Notes: generated by a model from the letters alone, not told the origin. A stretch of 64,000 nt of DNA from Thiomicrorhabdus chilensis DSM 12352 (GCF_000483485.1 NZ_KI519609.1:2377998-2441997), one strand, 5' to 3'; shown: positions 42,712 through 52,558, counted from the first letter of the stretch. Numbers and translations are program-made.

Positions 42712-43575
42712 CTAGCTTTCAAACACCACGGTTTTGTTGCCGTGAATCAACACGCGGTCCTCTAAATGAAAGCGCAAGCCGCGCGACAAGACCGTCTTCT
42801 CGACATCACGCCCCAGACGTTTCATGTCCTCTATGCTGTGCGCATGATTCACGCGAATCACGTCCTGCTCGATAATCGGACCGGCATCCAACACTTCGGT
42901 GACGTAGTGGCAGGTCGCGCCAATCAGTTTGACTCCGCGTTCATTCGCCTGATGATAAGGTTTGGCGCCTACAAATGACGGCAAGAAACTGTGGTGAATA
43001 TTGATCACCCGGCCGGTATAGTCGGCACACATCTGCGGCGGCAGAATCTGCATGTAACGTGCCAATACGATGACGTCGGCCTGATACTGCTCAACCAACG
43101 CCTCGGTTTGCGCAAACGCCTGCGGTTTGCTGTCCGGAGTAACCGGAACATGATGGAACGGCACCTGATACCACTCTACCATCGAACGTAAATCGTCATG
43201 GTTGGCAATCACACACACCACCTCACCCGGCAGTTCGCTTTCATGCCAGCGATGCAGTAAATCGGCCAGACAGTGCGATTCCCTGGAAGCAAACAGGGCG
43301 ATTTTTTTGGGTTTCTCCGAATCGGAAATGAACCACTCCATCTGAAACTGTTGCGCAATCTCGGCAAATCCGGCTTCAAAGGTCGCCAGATTCTCTTTCA
43401 GCGATGACGCCAGAATCTCGTGACGCATAAAGAACCAGCCGTTTACCGGATCGGTATGGTGATTGGCTTCCACGATGGTGGCGCCCTTATCAGCAATATA
43501 CTGGGCCACACCCGCCACAATCCCAACCTGATCGGGACATGAAATCACCAAACGATAGACTCGACTCATAACCAA
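42712..43575 (-). CDS. purU: Formyltetrahydrofolate deformylase PurU
   Basis: 287 residues. PurU releases formate from 10-formyltetrahydrofolate, balancing one-carbon pools. An N-terminal ACT domain (MSRVYRLVISCPDQVGIVAGVAQYI) is joined to the formyltransferase-type catalytic domain, with VCVIANHDDLRSMVEWYQVPFHHVPV, VINIHHSFLPSFVGAKPYHQA and EVLDAGPIIEQD, which hold the conserved Asn, His and Asp residues. Start at 43575 or two codons in. Transcribed towards tmcA and ending before it. Confidence 0.95.
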   Translation of the reverse strand: MVMSRVYRLVISCPDQVGIVAGVAQYIADKGATIVEANHHTDPVNGWFFMRHEILASSLKENLATFEAGFAEIAQQFQMEWFISDSEKPKKIALFASRESHCLADLLHRWHESELPGEVVCVIANHDDLRSMVEWYQVPFHHVPVTPDSKPQAFAQTEALVEQYQADVIVLARYMQILPPQMCADYTGRVINIHHSFLPSFVGAKPYHQANERGVKLIGATCHYVTEVLDAGPIIEQDVIRVNHAHSIEDMKRLGRDVEKTVLSRGLRFHLEDRVLIHGNKTVVFES

Positions 43576-43929
43576 TTACTTCCATTAAATAGAGTTTGAA
43601 TAAGACGTTATCATAGCAAACTTGCCGACAATAGCGAGTCTCTAAATACCGATTACACCTTAAATTTGATTCCGCATCTCTTTCAGAATACCTACATTCA
43701 TTTGACCCAGTTGAAAATGAGCAGGCCTGGTCAGACTGAGTCCATCGGACTACGCCATCGCCCGCTTTTCCAAGCGCCAAAATCAAGGTCCATTGCTTTT
43801 GCATGCAAACAATAGAAACCGGCCTTTCAATCCCGCGGAACCCAACGAAAGTTATGCAGGCCTGCCCATATAAAACACAGCCAAACTTGGTTATAATTCC
43901 GGGTAATTTAAACGTCTCTGGAACACCAT
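43576..43929. promoter_or_regulatory. Divergent intergenic region with two CAGGCCTG copies
   Basis: 354 bases between purU and xthA. No protein is supported; short open frames have no coding character. It contains a perfect repeat in reverse (43714-43729, CTCATTTT) and one at 43857-43872 (CCCATATA). A TATAAT at 43892-43897 about 35 bases ahead of xthA is a candidate -10 element, but no good -35 is seen. Confidence 0.5.
43714..43729 (-). repeat. CAGGCCTG dispersed repeat, intergenic upstream of xthA
   Basis: Core 43722-43729; reads CAGGCCTGCTCATTTT on the minus strand, a perfect long match. Confidence 0.65.
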
Positions 43930-44751
43930 ATGAAAATCGTCTCTTTCAACGTCAACAGCGTGCGCCTCAGGCTGCACCAGCTACAAGCCCTAACCGACCA
44001 TATCGACCCGGACATCATCGGCCTTCAGGAAACCAAAGTTCAAGACCATGAATTTCCGCTGGCCGATATTGAAGCCATGGGTTATAACGCCATTTTCATG
44101 GGACAAAAAACCCACTATGGCGTCGCCTTGCTCTATAAAAAGGAGTTGGAACTGGTCGATTTTCAAAAGGGTTGGAAAACCGATGGCGAAGACGCCCAAA
44201 AGCGCATGGTAATCGGTGACTTCAAACTGCCAAACGGCGAAAGCCTTCGCGTCATCAACGGCTACTTCCCGCAGGGAGAAAACCGCGAACATCCAATCAA
44301 GTTTCCGGCCAAGCAGAAATTCTATGCCGACCTAATGACCTATCTCAACGAAGAGTGCGATCCCAACCAATATCTGAGTGTCATCGGCGATTTCAACATC
44401 TCGCCTGAAGACAAAGACATCGGTATCGGCGAAGCCAACCGCAAACGCTGGTTGCGTGACGGCAAAACCAGCTTTTTGCCGGAAGAGCGCCAAATGTGGG
44501 CAGACCTGTTAAACTGGGGACTCAAAGATACCTTCCGCACCGTGCACCCGGATGAAGACAACCTGTTCAGCTGGTTTGATTACCGCTCCAAAGGGTTTGA
44601 CCGGGAACCCAGACGCGGACTTCGTATCGATACCGTACTTGCCACCCAGCCACTTAACGACAAAGCCGTCGAAAGCTCGGTCAGCTACGGAGTGCGCGGT
44701 ATGGAGAAGCCCTCCGACCACGCACCGGTATGGACCGAATTCAAACTCTAA
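43930..44751 (+). CDS. xthA: Exodeoxyribonuclease III
   Basis: 273 residues of the Mg-dependent EEP nuclease family, acting at abasic sites and 3' blocked ends during base excision repair. Motifs: MKIVSFNVNSVRLR at the start, GLQETKVQDHEFP with the metal-binding Glu, GDFNISPEDKDIG, and the catalytic SDHAPVW at the C-terminus. The chain length matches the bacterial enzyme (E. coli 268). The next gene begins 21 bases later, so cotranscription is likely. Confidence 0.96.
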   Translation: MKIVSFNVNSVRLRLHQLQALTDHIDPDIIGLQETKVQDHEFPLADIEAMGYNAIFMGQKTHYGVALLYKKELELVDFQKGWKTDGEDAQKRMVIGDFKLPNGESLRVINGYFPQGENREHPIKFPAKQKFYADLMTYLNEECDPNQYLSVIGDFNISPEDKDIGIGEANRKRWLRDGKTSFLPEERQMWADLLNWGLKDTFRTVHPDEDNLFSWFDYRSKGFDREPRRGLRIDTVLATQPLNDKAVESSVSYGVRGMEKPSDHAPVWTEFKL

Positions 44752-44772
44752 GCGCTTTAACCAGGAATCCAA

Positions 44773-45450
44773 ATGTCAGACTTTCACCCCCTTAAAGTGG
44801 TGCATCTAGAAAAATTCACCCCCGAAATCATCCAGCTTCTGATGAAACCGGATTTTCCGGTGACCTATGCCGCCGGCCAGTACATCCTGCTGGGTTTTGA
44901 GCGCGACGACTTGAAACCTTTTTCGATTGCTTCGGCTCCGCGTGAAGACGGCCTGATCGAATGTCATATCCGCAAACATGGCGACAATCCTTGGATGGAA
45001 CGCCTGTTTAACGTTCAGGTCGGCGACACGCTGGTCATGCAAGGCCCAAAAGATCAAATGACTTTCAAGCCGGCTCATAATCCGGTGATTTTTGTTGCCG
45101 GCGGAACCGGCTTCGCTCCAATGAAAGCGCTGTTGGACGAATTTTTGCGCCAACATGCCGAAGTGCCGCTGCATTTTTACTGGGGAGCACGTCAGCCACA
45201 AGACCTCTACCAGCATGAAGAAATGCTGGAGCTGGAACAGAGACACGGCAATCTGATCTATGTCCCTGTGATATCTGAAGACAACCCGGACTGGAAAGGC
45301 TTGTCCGGTCTGGTTCACCGGCAGGTGCTCAAAGACTATCCAAGCCTGACGCATAAGACGGTCTATATGTGCGGTCCTTGGCCGATGATTGAAAGCGCCA
45401 AACAGGATTTTATCCAGGCCGGGCTGGATCCGATTGCCTGCATCCACTGA
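44773..45450 (+). CDS. Fre-type NAD(P)H-flavin reductase domain protein
   Basis: 225 residues: a ferredoxin-reductase fold without an iron-sulfur domain. Motifs: AGQYILLGFE and KPFSIASAPRE (flavin-binding strand-loop with the S/T), then VAGGTGFAPMKALL for the pyridine nucleotide and VYMCGPWPMI near the C-terminus. It is closest to Fre/LuxG-type flavin reductases and to CDP-6-deoxy-glucoseen reductase homologues. It is one gene downstream of xthA and one upstream of the phospholipase gene. The electron acceptor cannot be read from sequence. Confidence 0.85.
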   Translation: MSDFHPLKVVHLEKFTPEIIQLLMKPDFPVTYAAGQYILLGFERDDLKPFSIASAPREDGLIECHIRKHGDNPWMERLFNVQVGDTLVMQGPKDQMTFKPAHNPVIFVAGGTGFAPMKALLDEFLRQHAEVPLHFYWGARQPQDLYQHEEMLELEQRHGNLIYVPVISEDNPDWKGLSGLVHRQVLKDYPSLTHKTVYMCGPWPMIESAKQDFIQAGLDPIACIH

Positions 45451-45472
45451 GACACTTAATGAGATAAAAAAC

Positions 45473-46477
45473 ATGAAAAAAGCACTGATTTTGGGTTTAA
45501 GCTTAGTGTCCATTGCGTCTCATGCGCAAACCACTGTCACACCCGAAAACGGTGCACAAAATCTCACCGAGGTCGTACCCGACGCTTATAACGTATGCAT
45601 TCACAATATGCTTCTAAACGGCGCCGACACCCTCACGGTCGGAGAAATACGCCAACAATGTTCCGAAGCCAAAGCTCCCGAACAACCACTGACCAAACGT
45701 CGCCTAAGCGAAGTCCTGACCGAAAAAAATCCGTTTGTCATCACGCCGCACCGACTCAATTACGCATTGTTCGGCTATTACATGCCCTCAGTCAACCAGA
45801 CTCCTTTTCAGGAACAAGATCCCGACACCCCGTTGCATTTTGAGAATACCGAGATGCAGTTCCAGCTGAGTTTCAAGTTCCCGCTCGCCAAAAACGTAAT
45901 TTACGACACCTTCGATATCTATGCCGCCTACACCAACCGTTCGTTTTGGCAGTTTTTCGATGACAAGGACTCCATCCCTTTCCGGGAAACCAATCATGAA
46001 CCGGAGATATGGGCGGAATTCCATGCCAATTTGGATTTTTTCGACTTCAACCTGCACAAAGTGCTGATTGGCTTGAATCACCAGTCCAACGGCCAGAGCG
46101 GCACCCTATCGCGAGGCTGGAACCGCCTGTTCGTGCAAGGCTTATTGCAACGCCCTGAAGGCTATTTAAGTTTCAAAACCTGGCAACGATTTGAAGAACA
46201 GGATGAGTTCGATAACAGCTTTGATTATGCCAAGTACCTAGGGGATTATGAGATTGAACTCGGTTACCAGTTTAAAAAACACACACTGGGCGTGACCTTG
46301 CGCAACCGTTATTTGCTGAACCAGTACGGCTCCGCGCAACTCGACTATACTTATCCGCTGACCAAAAAGATCAAAGGTTACGTGCAGTGGTTTCACGGTT
46401 ATGGCGACAGCCTGATTGATTTAGACTACCATAGCAACAAAATCGGCATTGGCATTGTGCTGGCGGACCGGATATAA
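45473..46477 (+). CDS. pldA: Outer-membrane phospholipase A (PldA)
   Basis: 334 residues from ATG 45473; an upstream in-frame start at 45389 overlaps the flavin reductase gene. The signal peptide is KKALILGLSLVSIASHAQ. The OMPLA signature reads GLNHQSNGQSGTLSRGWNRLF, with His and Ser of the active site (HQS) and the downstream Asn (RGWNR) present. A 12-stranded barrel is plausible from alternating aromatic strands up to the terminal IVLADRI. The enzyme removes misplaced phospholipids from the outer leaflet once dimerised with calcium. It starts 22 bases after the preceding gene. Confidence 0.92.
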   Translation: MKKALILGLSLVSIASHAQTTVTPENGAQNLTEVVPDAYNVCIHNMLLNGADTLTVGEIRQQCSEAKAPEQPLTKRRLSEVLTEKNPFVITPHRLNYALFGYYMPSVNQTPFQEQDPDTPLHFENTEMQFQLSFKFPLAKNVIYDTFDIYAAYTNRSFWQFFDDKDSIPFRETNHEPEIWAEFHANLDFFDFNLHKVLIGLNHQSNGQSGTLSRGWNRLFVQGLLQRPEGYLSFKTWQRFEEQDEFDNSFDYAKYLGDYEIELGYQFKKHTLGVTLRNRYLLNQYGSAQLDYTYPLTKKIKGYVQWFHGYGDSLIDLDYHSNKIGIGIVLADRI

Positions 46478-46514
46478 ACCCTAAGAAACAGCATCCCTCA
46501 CAAGGAATCAGGCT

Positions 46515-47831
46515 ATGCAGCCCAGCTCGTTTAAAAAACTCATGCGCAAACAGATTTTGCTGGCGATTCTCATCAGCTTCATCATCGCTCTGCCGGTTAG
46601 TTTGATTCCGGGTTACTTCATTCTCAAAGCCAATATCGAAAACGACATCAAGACCCTAAAAAAGCACTCTGAACAGCAGGTAAACCAATATCTGGCAACC
46701 GGCTGGCAAACGCATAACATTGAAGCTTTGCTGAAAACCTTAAACCAAACCGAACCCATGGCCAACTTTTACCTAAGGAAAGGCCCGGCTTTTACTGATC
46801 CAAACACAGTGCAAACTCACGCCCTCCATGCCAACGATGAACCTCCCGTTATCGACGCCTTGATTGATGAAATTGAAGGAACTAAAAAGGCCACCTTTTC
46901 AACGGAATTAACCGATGGTTATCTCTACGCCGCCTATCCGGTGCAGTTCCAACAGAACTGTTTAAGCTGCCACGCCGAAGCCGTCAGAGCCGGCCAGATC
47001 TTTGTCGGCCAGCACGCCGGCACCATCGCCTTCAAGGCGCCCATTTCGCTTTCCAATGTGTCGTCACTGTCAACGCTGCTGTTTTTCGTCACCTTTTTTG
47101 CCGCTTTCATTTTAATCGGGCTGTTTTTGACCGAGCGTTTTCTGCAAGCCAAATTGATGCTCCCCCTGCAAAACCTTTCAGGCAGAATCAGCGACTTGAA
47201 GCTGGACACACACAATCAGAAAATTGACTGGCAAAGAACCCCGCAAGACGTTCTTGAGATTGATCAAATGGATGCCAAGATAAGCGAACACATTCACACC
47301 ATCCAACGCATCTACAACAAACTCGATGCGCTGATCGTCACTGAACACGAAACCGGGCTGTTCCACCGTGAACGCTTCAATGAAGTGATGCAATACGAAC
47401 TGCTTCGCAGCCGACGTTACCAACATCCGCTGTCATTGATTGTAATTAAACTTAATGGGGTCACCCCGGGTAAAAACACACCGAAAACCGATACGGAAAG
47501 CAGTCCAGAGCAGGAAAATGAGGTGCAAACCTTCGGTCGTCTAATCATTCAAGGCACTCGGGTCACCGACTTGGCATTTCGAATCAGCGACAACCTCTTC
47601 GTGGTGATTGCACCGGAAACGGATGCCCAGAATGTCCAGGTCATGCAACAGCACTTGCGCCAGTGTCTGATGCAGGGTTTCACCGAGTCGAATAGAGGTG
47701 AATCGGCACTAGATTATCAATTTGAGTTCAAGATGGGATGCGCCAGCTACGGCGAAGAAGACGGCACCTTTGCCAAGCAGATACTGCACAGCGCAACACA
47801 GCGCATGCAGCAGGATCGCCCGCAACAATAA
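46515..47831 (+). CDS. Membrane haem-c sensor protein with degenerate GGDEF domain
   Basis: 438 residues. A first membrane helix (about 13-35) precedes a periplasmic domain of about 140 residues resembling DUF3365 (Tll0287-like) haem sensors, ending in the single haem-c motif NCLSCHAEAV (CxxCH at 149-153). A second helix (about 181-205) and a HAMP-like linker follow, then a domain with GGDEF-like layout (ETGLFHRERFNEVM, RSRRYQHPLSLIVIKL) where the active site reads RISDNLFVVI, so it cannot make c-di-GMP. The domain may only bind ligand or transduce signal. An insertion of about 25 residues (PGKNTPKTDTESS...) interrupts it. It is last in the xthA-pldA run. Confidence 0.82.
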   Translation: MQPSSFKKLMRKQILLAILISFIIALPVSLIPGYFILKANIENDIKTLKKHSEQQVNQYLATGWQTHNIEALLKTLNQTEPMANFYLRKGPAFTDPNTVQTHALHANDEPPVIDALIDEIEGTKKATFSTELTDGYLYAAYPVQFQQNCLSCHAEAVRAGQIFVGQHAGTIAFKAPISLSNVSSLSTLLFFVTFFAAFILIGLFLTERFLQAKLMLPLQNLSGRISDLKLDTHNQKIDWQRTPQDVLEIDQMDAKISEHIHTIQRIYNKLDALIVTEHETGLFHRERFNEVMQYELLRSRRYQHPLSLIVIKLNGVTPGKNTPKTDTESSPEQENEVQTFGRLIIQGTRVTDLAFRISDNLFVVIAPETDAQNVQVMQQHLRQCLMQGFTESNRGESALDYQFEFKMGCASYGEEDGTFAKQILHSATQRMQQDRPQQ

Positions 47832-47905
47832 ACTTGCGTTTCACCGCGCTGGGAGATGGTCATATTCCTGAAAAGAAAAGCCAAGCTATCTGAGCAAAGC
47901 CAAAA

Positions 47906-49108
47906 TCAACCCGGTTCGTCAGAGGCGGTGCCCGCAGGTTTTTTCTCCAATTGCAAAATGGCCTGCTTATAAATCAAAGCCGCTTGTCGCTCTTCGCCTT
48001 CGGATTCATAACATTGCGCCAGCGCATGAAAGGTCTCGATCTCCGCTCGCAAACCCAAACTCTTTTTCAAATAACTCTGGCCGCGACCCCATAGCTGGCT
48101 TCGACAAGCCAAACGCCCTAAACTCAACAGCAGAACCGGATTTTCCGGCTGCAATTTCAGCCAAGGTTCGGCCTTTTTAAGACGCTCAAACGCAGGCCCG
48201 ATGCTCAAGCGTCCGTATTGATAAACCAAACGGTCATTCCACTGCTTCTTGAGACTTTTTTCAATCCATTCCGCCAGCCCCACTTCCTGTTGCCACCCCA
48301 GGCGTTGCTCGACATACTCGGCCAAAATCGGCGCGGTCAATTTCTGGCGGTTATCCAACTGCTGCCAAATCGATTCCAAACGCTCTTCAGTAGAGGCATT
48401 GGCAAGTTTGCCAGCCCATAACTCCACCTCAATCTCGGCATAGTCGTCACGTCCAACGGAACGACAACGTTTCAATTCCGGCATCAGTGTTTCCAGGCGT
48501 TCCCACAGGTGCAACTCACGCAACAGCCGCGCATATTCCACCAAAATAGTTTGCTGTTTGGGCTGCTGCTCATGCAAGGTTTCCAGAATGGTCAGGGCCA
48601 CTTCAGGATTGTCGTCGCTGAGCAGACGCGCCTCCACTAAACCAATGGTGACATACTCATCCGGATATTCGGAACGAGCCTGCGCCAGATACTGATCACG
48701 CCGCGCCCAGGCCTGCTGATTATCAGCCATTTTGGCGGCGCTCAAGTAATGCACCAAACCGGCTTCACTGTGTTTTGCGCTTTTAATCAACTGCTTTTCG
48801 GCTTTTTGCCAATCGCCGTATTCCAGTGCGATCATGCCTTTCGCCATGGCATTTTCGGCCTTGGTATAACGTTTCATGCGGCTTCGGTTGCGCCAAAACG
48901 CCGGAAAATGCCAGAGATTAAGCAACAGGCGAATTAACAGATAAACCAATAAAAAACCAACCACCGCGCTGGCCAGCGCAAAGCTCAAGCTGGTTTCGAT
49001 GACCCAATCTCCCCACACCATCGAAAGATGGCCGTTGTCATGCAACATCAAGCTCGCCAACAGGGTACTAACCCCAAACACAATCGCCCAAATAATGACC
49101 TGTTTCAT
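47906..49108 (-). CDS. hemY: HemY-type inner-membrane TPR protein
   Basis: 400 residues. Two N-terminal membrane helices (IIWAIVFGVSTLLASLML; LSFALASAVVGFLLVYLLIRLLLNLW) are followed by the HemY_N domain and a C-terminal stack of TPR-like helices (DWQKAEKQLIKSAKH, PENPVLLLSLGRLACR, EGEERQAALIYKQAI). The proteobacterial hemCDXY cluster places it last; its role in haem synthesis is inferred from position. It should not be confused with protoporphyrinogen oxidase HemY of Gram-positive bacteria. A CAGGCCTG copy encodes NQQAWAR. Confidence 0.93.
   Translation of the reverse strand: MKQVIIWAIVFGVSTLLASLMLHDNGHLSMVWGDWVIETSLSFALASAVVGFLLVYLLIRLLLNLWHFPAFWRNRSRMKRYTKAENAMAKGMIALEYGDWQKAEKQLIKSAKHSEAGLVHYLSAAKMADNQQAWARRDQYLAQARSEYPDEYVTIGLVEARLLSDDNPEVALTILETLHEQQPKQQTILVEYARLLRELHLWERLETLMPELKRCRSVGRDDYAEIEVELWAGKLANASTEERLESIWQQLDNRQKLTAPILAEYVEQRLGWQQEVGLAEWIEKSLKKQWNDRLVYQYGRLSIGPAFERLKKAEPWLKLQPENPVLLLSLGRLACRSQLWGRGQSYLKKSLGLRAEIETFHALAQCYESEGEERQAALIYKQAILQLEKKPAGTASDEPG
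48708..48723 (+). repeat. CAGGCCTG dispersed repeat inside hemY
   Basis: Core 48708-48715 with tail CTGATTAT; encodes DNQQAW in the gene. Confidence 0.6.
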
Positions 49109-49134
49109 ATGCTTTTTATAAGCCCTTTATTAAT

Positions 49135-50589
49135 TTATGGCTGAACGGCATCAAACCCTTCCTGCCGGCTGGCCACAATGATATTCAAGGTTTCTCTGTG
49201 CGATACAGACTGAACCGAAACCTCACTGAGCGCCGCTTCAAAAGCCGATATCTGCTGAGGGAAATGCTGGCTCACAAAGACCTTGATCTGCTCACTTGCC
49301 TGTTCTACCTGCTCTGCCGATTGAGTGGTGAAAGCCCAATCCAGACGGTCAATCAACAAACTCAAACGCTGTTTGAGCACATCAAAACGCAATAAAGATT
49401 CCACCGCTGACAAGGACTCACTGTCCTCACGTTTTTTAAGGCTGACGAGTCCGCTGAACTTATTCAACAGTTTGTCGACTGTTGATGCGGATTCCGCTCC
49501 AGGCTCCTGCACCGAGAGTTCGGAAGCCTGCAAGGAAGGTTCGGAAAGCTGCTCAACCAGTGCATGGAGTTTGTCGATAACGGCTACCTGCTGTGCCTGC
49601 TGACTCTGCTGACCGGCCGCAAACTGTTTGACATAACTCAAATCCTCACCGATACGACGCGCCACTTCGGTTTTGACGGCGATCTCACTCAAAGCCACAG
49701 CCTGCTCCAGTGCCAAAAGTTGCTGTTGGGTTTTCTGAGCATTGCCGTCCAGCAACCATTGCGTATTGATGGCGACCATCCACTGCTGGATCTGCAGGTT
49801 GCTTAGGGGCGCGGGTGTTGTGGACGGCTTTGCCTGCTGAGGCTGGTTTTCCTGCTTGGCCTTAAAATCCAACAGCTGCGCCAATTCTTCACCCACCTGG
49901 CTCAACTCAGACTGAACGTTCTCCTTAAACTGTTTGAGTGACTGCACATCCTGGTCAGACGGTTGCAAAGCCTGCTGTGCTTTATCGGCAAGTGTTTCCC
50001 ACTTGCTTTCAGCCTGATCCCCAATGATTTTCAGCTGTTGCTGCAACTCTTGTTTCACCGTGCTGACCTGATCGGCGACTTCAGCCTTTAACGCATCCAG
50101 ATCGCCCTGACTGACCAAAGGCTGGTTTTCAGGCCGGTTGAGCACCTCAGTGATCTTTTTATCAATCTCCTGTTGCTGCTGTTCGACCTTGCTCACCAAT
50201 AGTTGATTGGTCTCATGCAGCTGCGCAACTTGAGATTGCAGTCGGTTAATATGTTCAATCTGCCAATCCTGGTCGGGACGCGTATAAAACAAGGTGGCCA
50301 CCACCACCGCCAACATCAGCATCCACAACAGCGACTTTTTCAACCATACAGGCACCCCTCCAGCAGGCTTGGGCCCGTTTCCGGCCGATGCTTTTGTTTG
50401 CCCATCCTGACTGGCCCGCTTGTCCGAAAACGCTTTTTTTGAGGCCGACTGTGTCCGCTTGGAAGCGGAATCCTTTTTCGAATCTTGAGCACTCTTCTGG
50501 ACAGAGTCTTGGGAGGAGTTATTAGGTTGATCCACCACTTCACCGTCAATCACACGACGTTCTGCTTTAGGGGTTACCGGTTCTGTCAT
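49135..50589 (-). CDS. hemX: HemX-type protein of the hemCDXY cluster
   Basis: 484 residues. A charged, Ser/Lys-rich cytosolic head of about 85 residues, one membrane helix (KKSLLWMLMLAVVVATLFY, about 86-104), then a long Gln/Glu-rich coiled-coil (about 115-255) and a helical domain (MVAINTQWLLDGNAQKTQQQLLALEQAVALS...). This is the layout of proteobacterial HemX, annotated as uroporphyrinogen-III methyltransferase-like although it lacks the SAM-methyltransferase fold. It sits between hemD and hemY. Confidence 0.9.
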   Translation of the reverse strand: MTEPVTPKAERRVIDGEVVDQPNNSSQDSVQKSAQDSKKDSASKRTQSASKKAFSDKRASQDGQTKASAGNGPKPAGGVPVWLKKSLLWMLMLAVVVATLFYTRPDQDWQIEHINRLQSQVAQLHETNQLLVSKVEQQQQEIDKKITEVLNRPENQPLVSQGDLDALKAEVADQVSTVKQELQQQLKIIGDQAESKWETLADKAQQALQPSDQDVQSLKQFKENVQSELSQVGEELAQLLDFKAKQENQPQQAKPSTTPAPLSNLQIQQWMVAINTQWLLDGNAQKTQQQLLALEQAVALSEIAVKTEVARRIGEDLSYVKQFAAGQQSQQAQQVAVIDKLHALVEQLSEPSLQASELSVQEPGAESASTVDKLLNKFSGLVSLKKREDSESLSAVESLLRFDVLKQRLSLLIDRLDWAFTTQSAEQVEQASEQIKVFVSQHFPQQISAFEAALSEVSVQSVSHRETLNIIVASRQEGFDAVQP

Positions 50590-50624
50590 TTTCGCTTTTC
50601 CTTAGCCTGTCGATTCTTTGCGTG

Positions 50625-51437
50625 CTAACGCTTACTTGCCATAATATCATTGATTATACAGTCTACAATGCCTGCATCGCTGTGCGTTTTCACCACCGCG
50701 ATTTTACCGCGCCAACCTTGCGACTTGGCCCACTGCCGAATGCGTTCGCTGAACACCACCAGTGGCTGGAGTAACAACCAATCCGACCAGGCCTGTTCAT
50801 TTTCAGACGACTCTTTTTGCACCCTTTGCAAAGCCTCCAGCAAATACGCCAGACTGGTCAAACTGGTGGCCAACACCACCGGATTGGAGGCGCTTTTGAA
50901 TTGAGACCAAACCTCTTTACATAAAGGACACGGAATACGCCGGTAAAGTGTCCAGCTTTGCACCTGTGCGCCTCGTTGCAAAAAACGGCTTTCCAGCAAA
51001 TCCCGTCCGTTTGCACCTTTGACGATTAAAATCCGCTGACCTTGCAACTGCTGCAAATCGTCGCGTTCCAGCAAGGATTCGCTGTCGTAAAACCCGCCTT
51101 CAGCGGTCTGCATCGGCAAACCATAGAGCGCGCCCGCCTTGAGCGTGGCTTGCCCGATGGCATAAAGCGCCACCTGTGGCGAAAAAGCGGACAGGGCATC
51201 GGAACCCAGCCGAGAGACAAACTCCTTGACCGCGTTGGCACTGATAAACAAGACCTTATCAAACTCGGTCAAATTGAAATCATCCTCCGCAATCGGCATG
51301 GATTCGATGGCGATGGTCGGGCATGCAAATGCCTCACCACCCGCCTGCTTCACCAAGTCCGCTAAAGCTACAGCCTGATGTTCGGGCCGCGTGTTAAGCA
51401 AGCTGAACCTTGCGCTCGTAGTTGACATCATGGTCAC
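50625..51437 (-). CDS. hemD: Uroporphyrinogen-III synthase HemD
   Basis: 270 residues. HemD closes hydroxymethylbilane with inversion of ring D. Family sequence is weakly conserved, but the order is diagnostic: LLNTRPEHQAVALADLVKQAGGEAFACPTI at the start, FISANAVKEFVSRLG, YAIGQATLKA, ILIVKGANGRDLL, and the C-terminal VVFSERIRQWAKSQGWRGKIAVVKTHSD. It follows hemC after 10 bases. A CAGGCCTG copy encodes ENEQAWSDW. Confidence 0.93.
   Translation of the reverse strand: MTMMSTTSARFSLLNTRPEHQAVALADLVKQAGGEAFACPTIAIESMPIAEDDFNLTEFDKVLFISANAVKEFVSRLGSDALSAFSPQVALYAIGQATLKAGALYGLPMQTAEGGFYDSESLLERDDLQQLQGQRILIVKGANGRDLLESRFLQRGAQVQSWTLYRRIPCPLCKEVWSQFKSASNPVVLATSLTSLAYLLEALQRVQKESSENEQAWSDWLLLQPLVVFSERIRQWAKSQGWRGKIAVVKTHSDAGIVDCIINDIMASKR
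50788..50803 (+). repeat. CAGGCCTG dispersed repeat inside hemD
   Basis: Core 50788-50795 with perfect TTCATTTT tail; encodes ENEQAWSD. Confidence 0.65.
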
Positions 51438-51447
51438 TTATCGCGAT

Positions 51448-52386
51448 TTAGGACTCGCGCTCTGCGGAATAAACTTCGTCCAGAATCGCCTTGGCTCCCT
51501 GGCCCAGCAAATCTTCCGCCAAGGCCACACCCAAAGCATGCGCATCTTTTTGCGGACCTTCAATGTTCGCTCTCAGGATGGTTGAACCGTCCAGAGCCCC
51601 CACCAAACCGCGCATTTTGATCTGTTCGCCGTGCAGTTCGGCGAACACCCCGATCGGCACCTGACAGCCGCCTTCCAAACGGTGGTTCATGGCGCGCTCT
51701 GCGGTGGTACGAATTTCGGTATCGGTGTGGTTGAGCACCTTGATGATTTCCAAGGTTTCCTCATCTTTGGCGAAATACTCAATTCCCAAAGTTCCCTGTG
51801 TCACCGCAGGCAGGCACACCTCCGGCGTGAGTTCATGGCGGATACGCTCATCCAGCTTCAGGCGCTGTAATCCCGATGTGGCCAATACAATCGCATCGTA
51901 TTCTCCGGCGTCCAGCTTGCCCAAACGGGTACCGACATTTCCGCGCAAATCGCGCACATCCAAATCCGGACGCTTCGCCATCAATTGCGCTTTACGGCGC
52001 AAGCTGGAAGTTCCCAAAATCGCGCCTTGCGGAAGATCTTCAAAAGAAGCGTGATTGTTGGAGACAAAAGCGTCGGTCGGTGCATGACGTTCCAGAATGG
52101 CACCCAAGGCAAACCCTTCAGGCAGCTCCATCGGCACATCCTTCATCGAATGCACGGCGATGTCCGCTTCACCATCCATCATACGGTCTTCAAGCTCTTT
52201 GGTGAACAAACCCTTACCGCCGATTTTCGCCAAGGGCACATCCAAAATCTTGTCGCCTTTGGTGCTCATCGGCAGAAGCTCAATTTGCAAACCCGGATGC
52301 GCTTTTTCAAGTTCCGCTTTGACAAATTCGGCCTGCCACATGGCTAAAGGGCTTTTTCGGGTGGCGATGCGTAAGGTTTTTTTCAT
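51448..52386 (-). CDS. hemC: Hydroxymethylbilane synthase (porphobilinogen deaminase) HemC
   Basis: 312 residues from ATG 52386 ([22 protein letters not shown]); an upstream open extension is unlike the family. HemC polymerises four porphobilinogen units. Motifs: [55 protein letters not shown], and [10 protein letters not shown] with the cysteine that carries the dipyrromethane cofactor. First gene of hemC-hemD-hemX-hemY; divergent from the thioredoxin-like gene. Confidence 0.97.
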   Translation of the reverse strand: MKKTLRIATRKSPLAMWQAEFVKAELEKAHPGLQIELLPMSTKGDKILDVPLAKIGGKGLFTKELEDRMMDGEADIAVHSMKDVPMELPEGFALGAILERHAPTDAFVSNNHASFEDLPQGAILGTSSLRRKAQLMAKRPDLDVRDLRGNVGTRLGKLDAGEYDAIVLATSGLQRLKLDERIRHELTPEVCLPAVTQGTLGIEYFAKDEETLEIIKVLNHTDTEIRTTAERAMNHRLEGGCQVPIGVFAELHGEQIKMRGLVGALDGSTILRANIEGPQKDAHALGVALAEDLLGQGAKAILDEVYSAERES

Positions 52387-52558
52387 AATGCTTTCCAATG
52401 TTTTCGACTTGCCGGGCAAAAATGCCGGATTATTTTGAGGGATTTATTTTAGATTTAATTTACTTTAGCCATTTTACTGAAAACAGTTGCAAAGTTTTAG
52501 TTAAAATAATGCCTTATTGAGCGTTTTTCACAAACCCATTAAGCGGAGTTCACCGACT

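Noticed and set aside
43490..44051. Small open frames between purU and xthA
   Set aside because: They overlap purU or the xthA start, lack ribosome-binding sites and cover repeat copies; no domain is visible.
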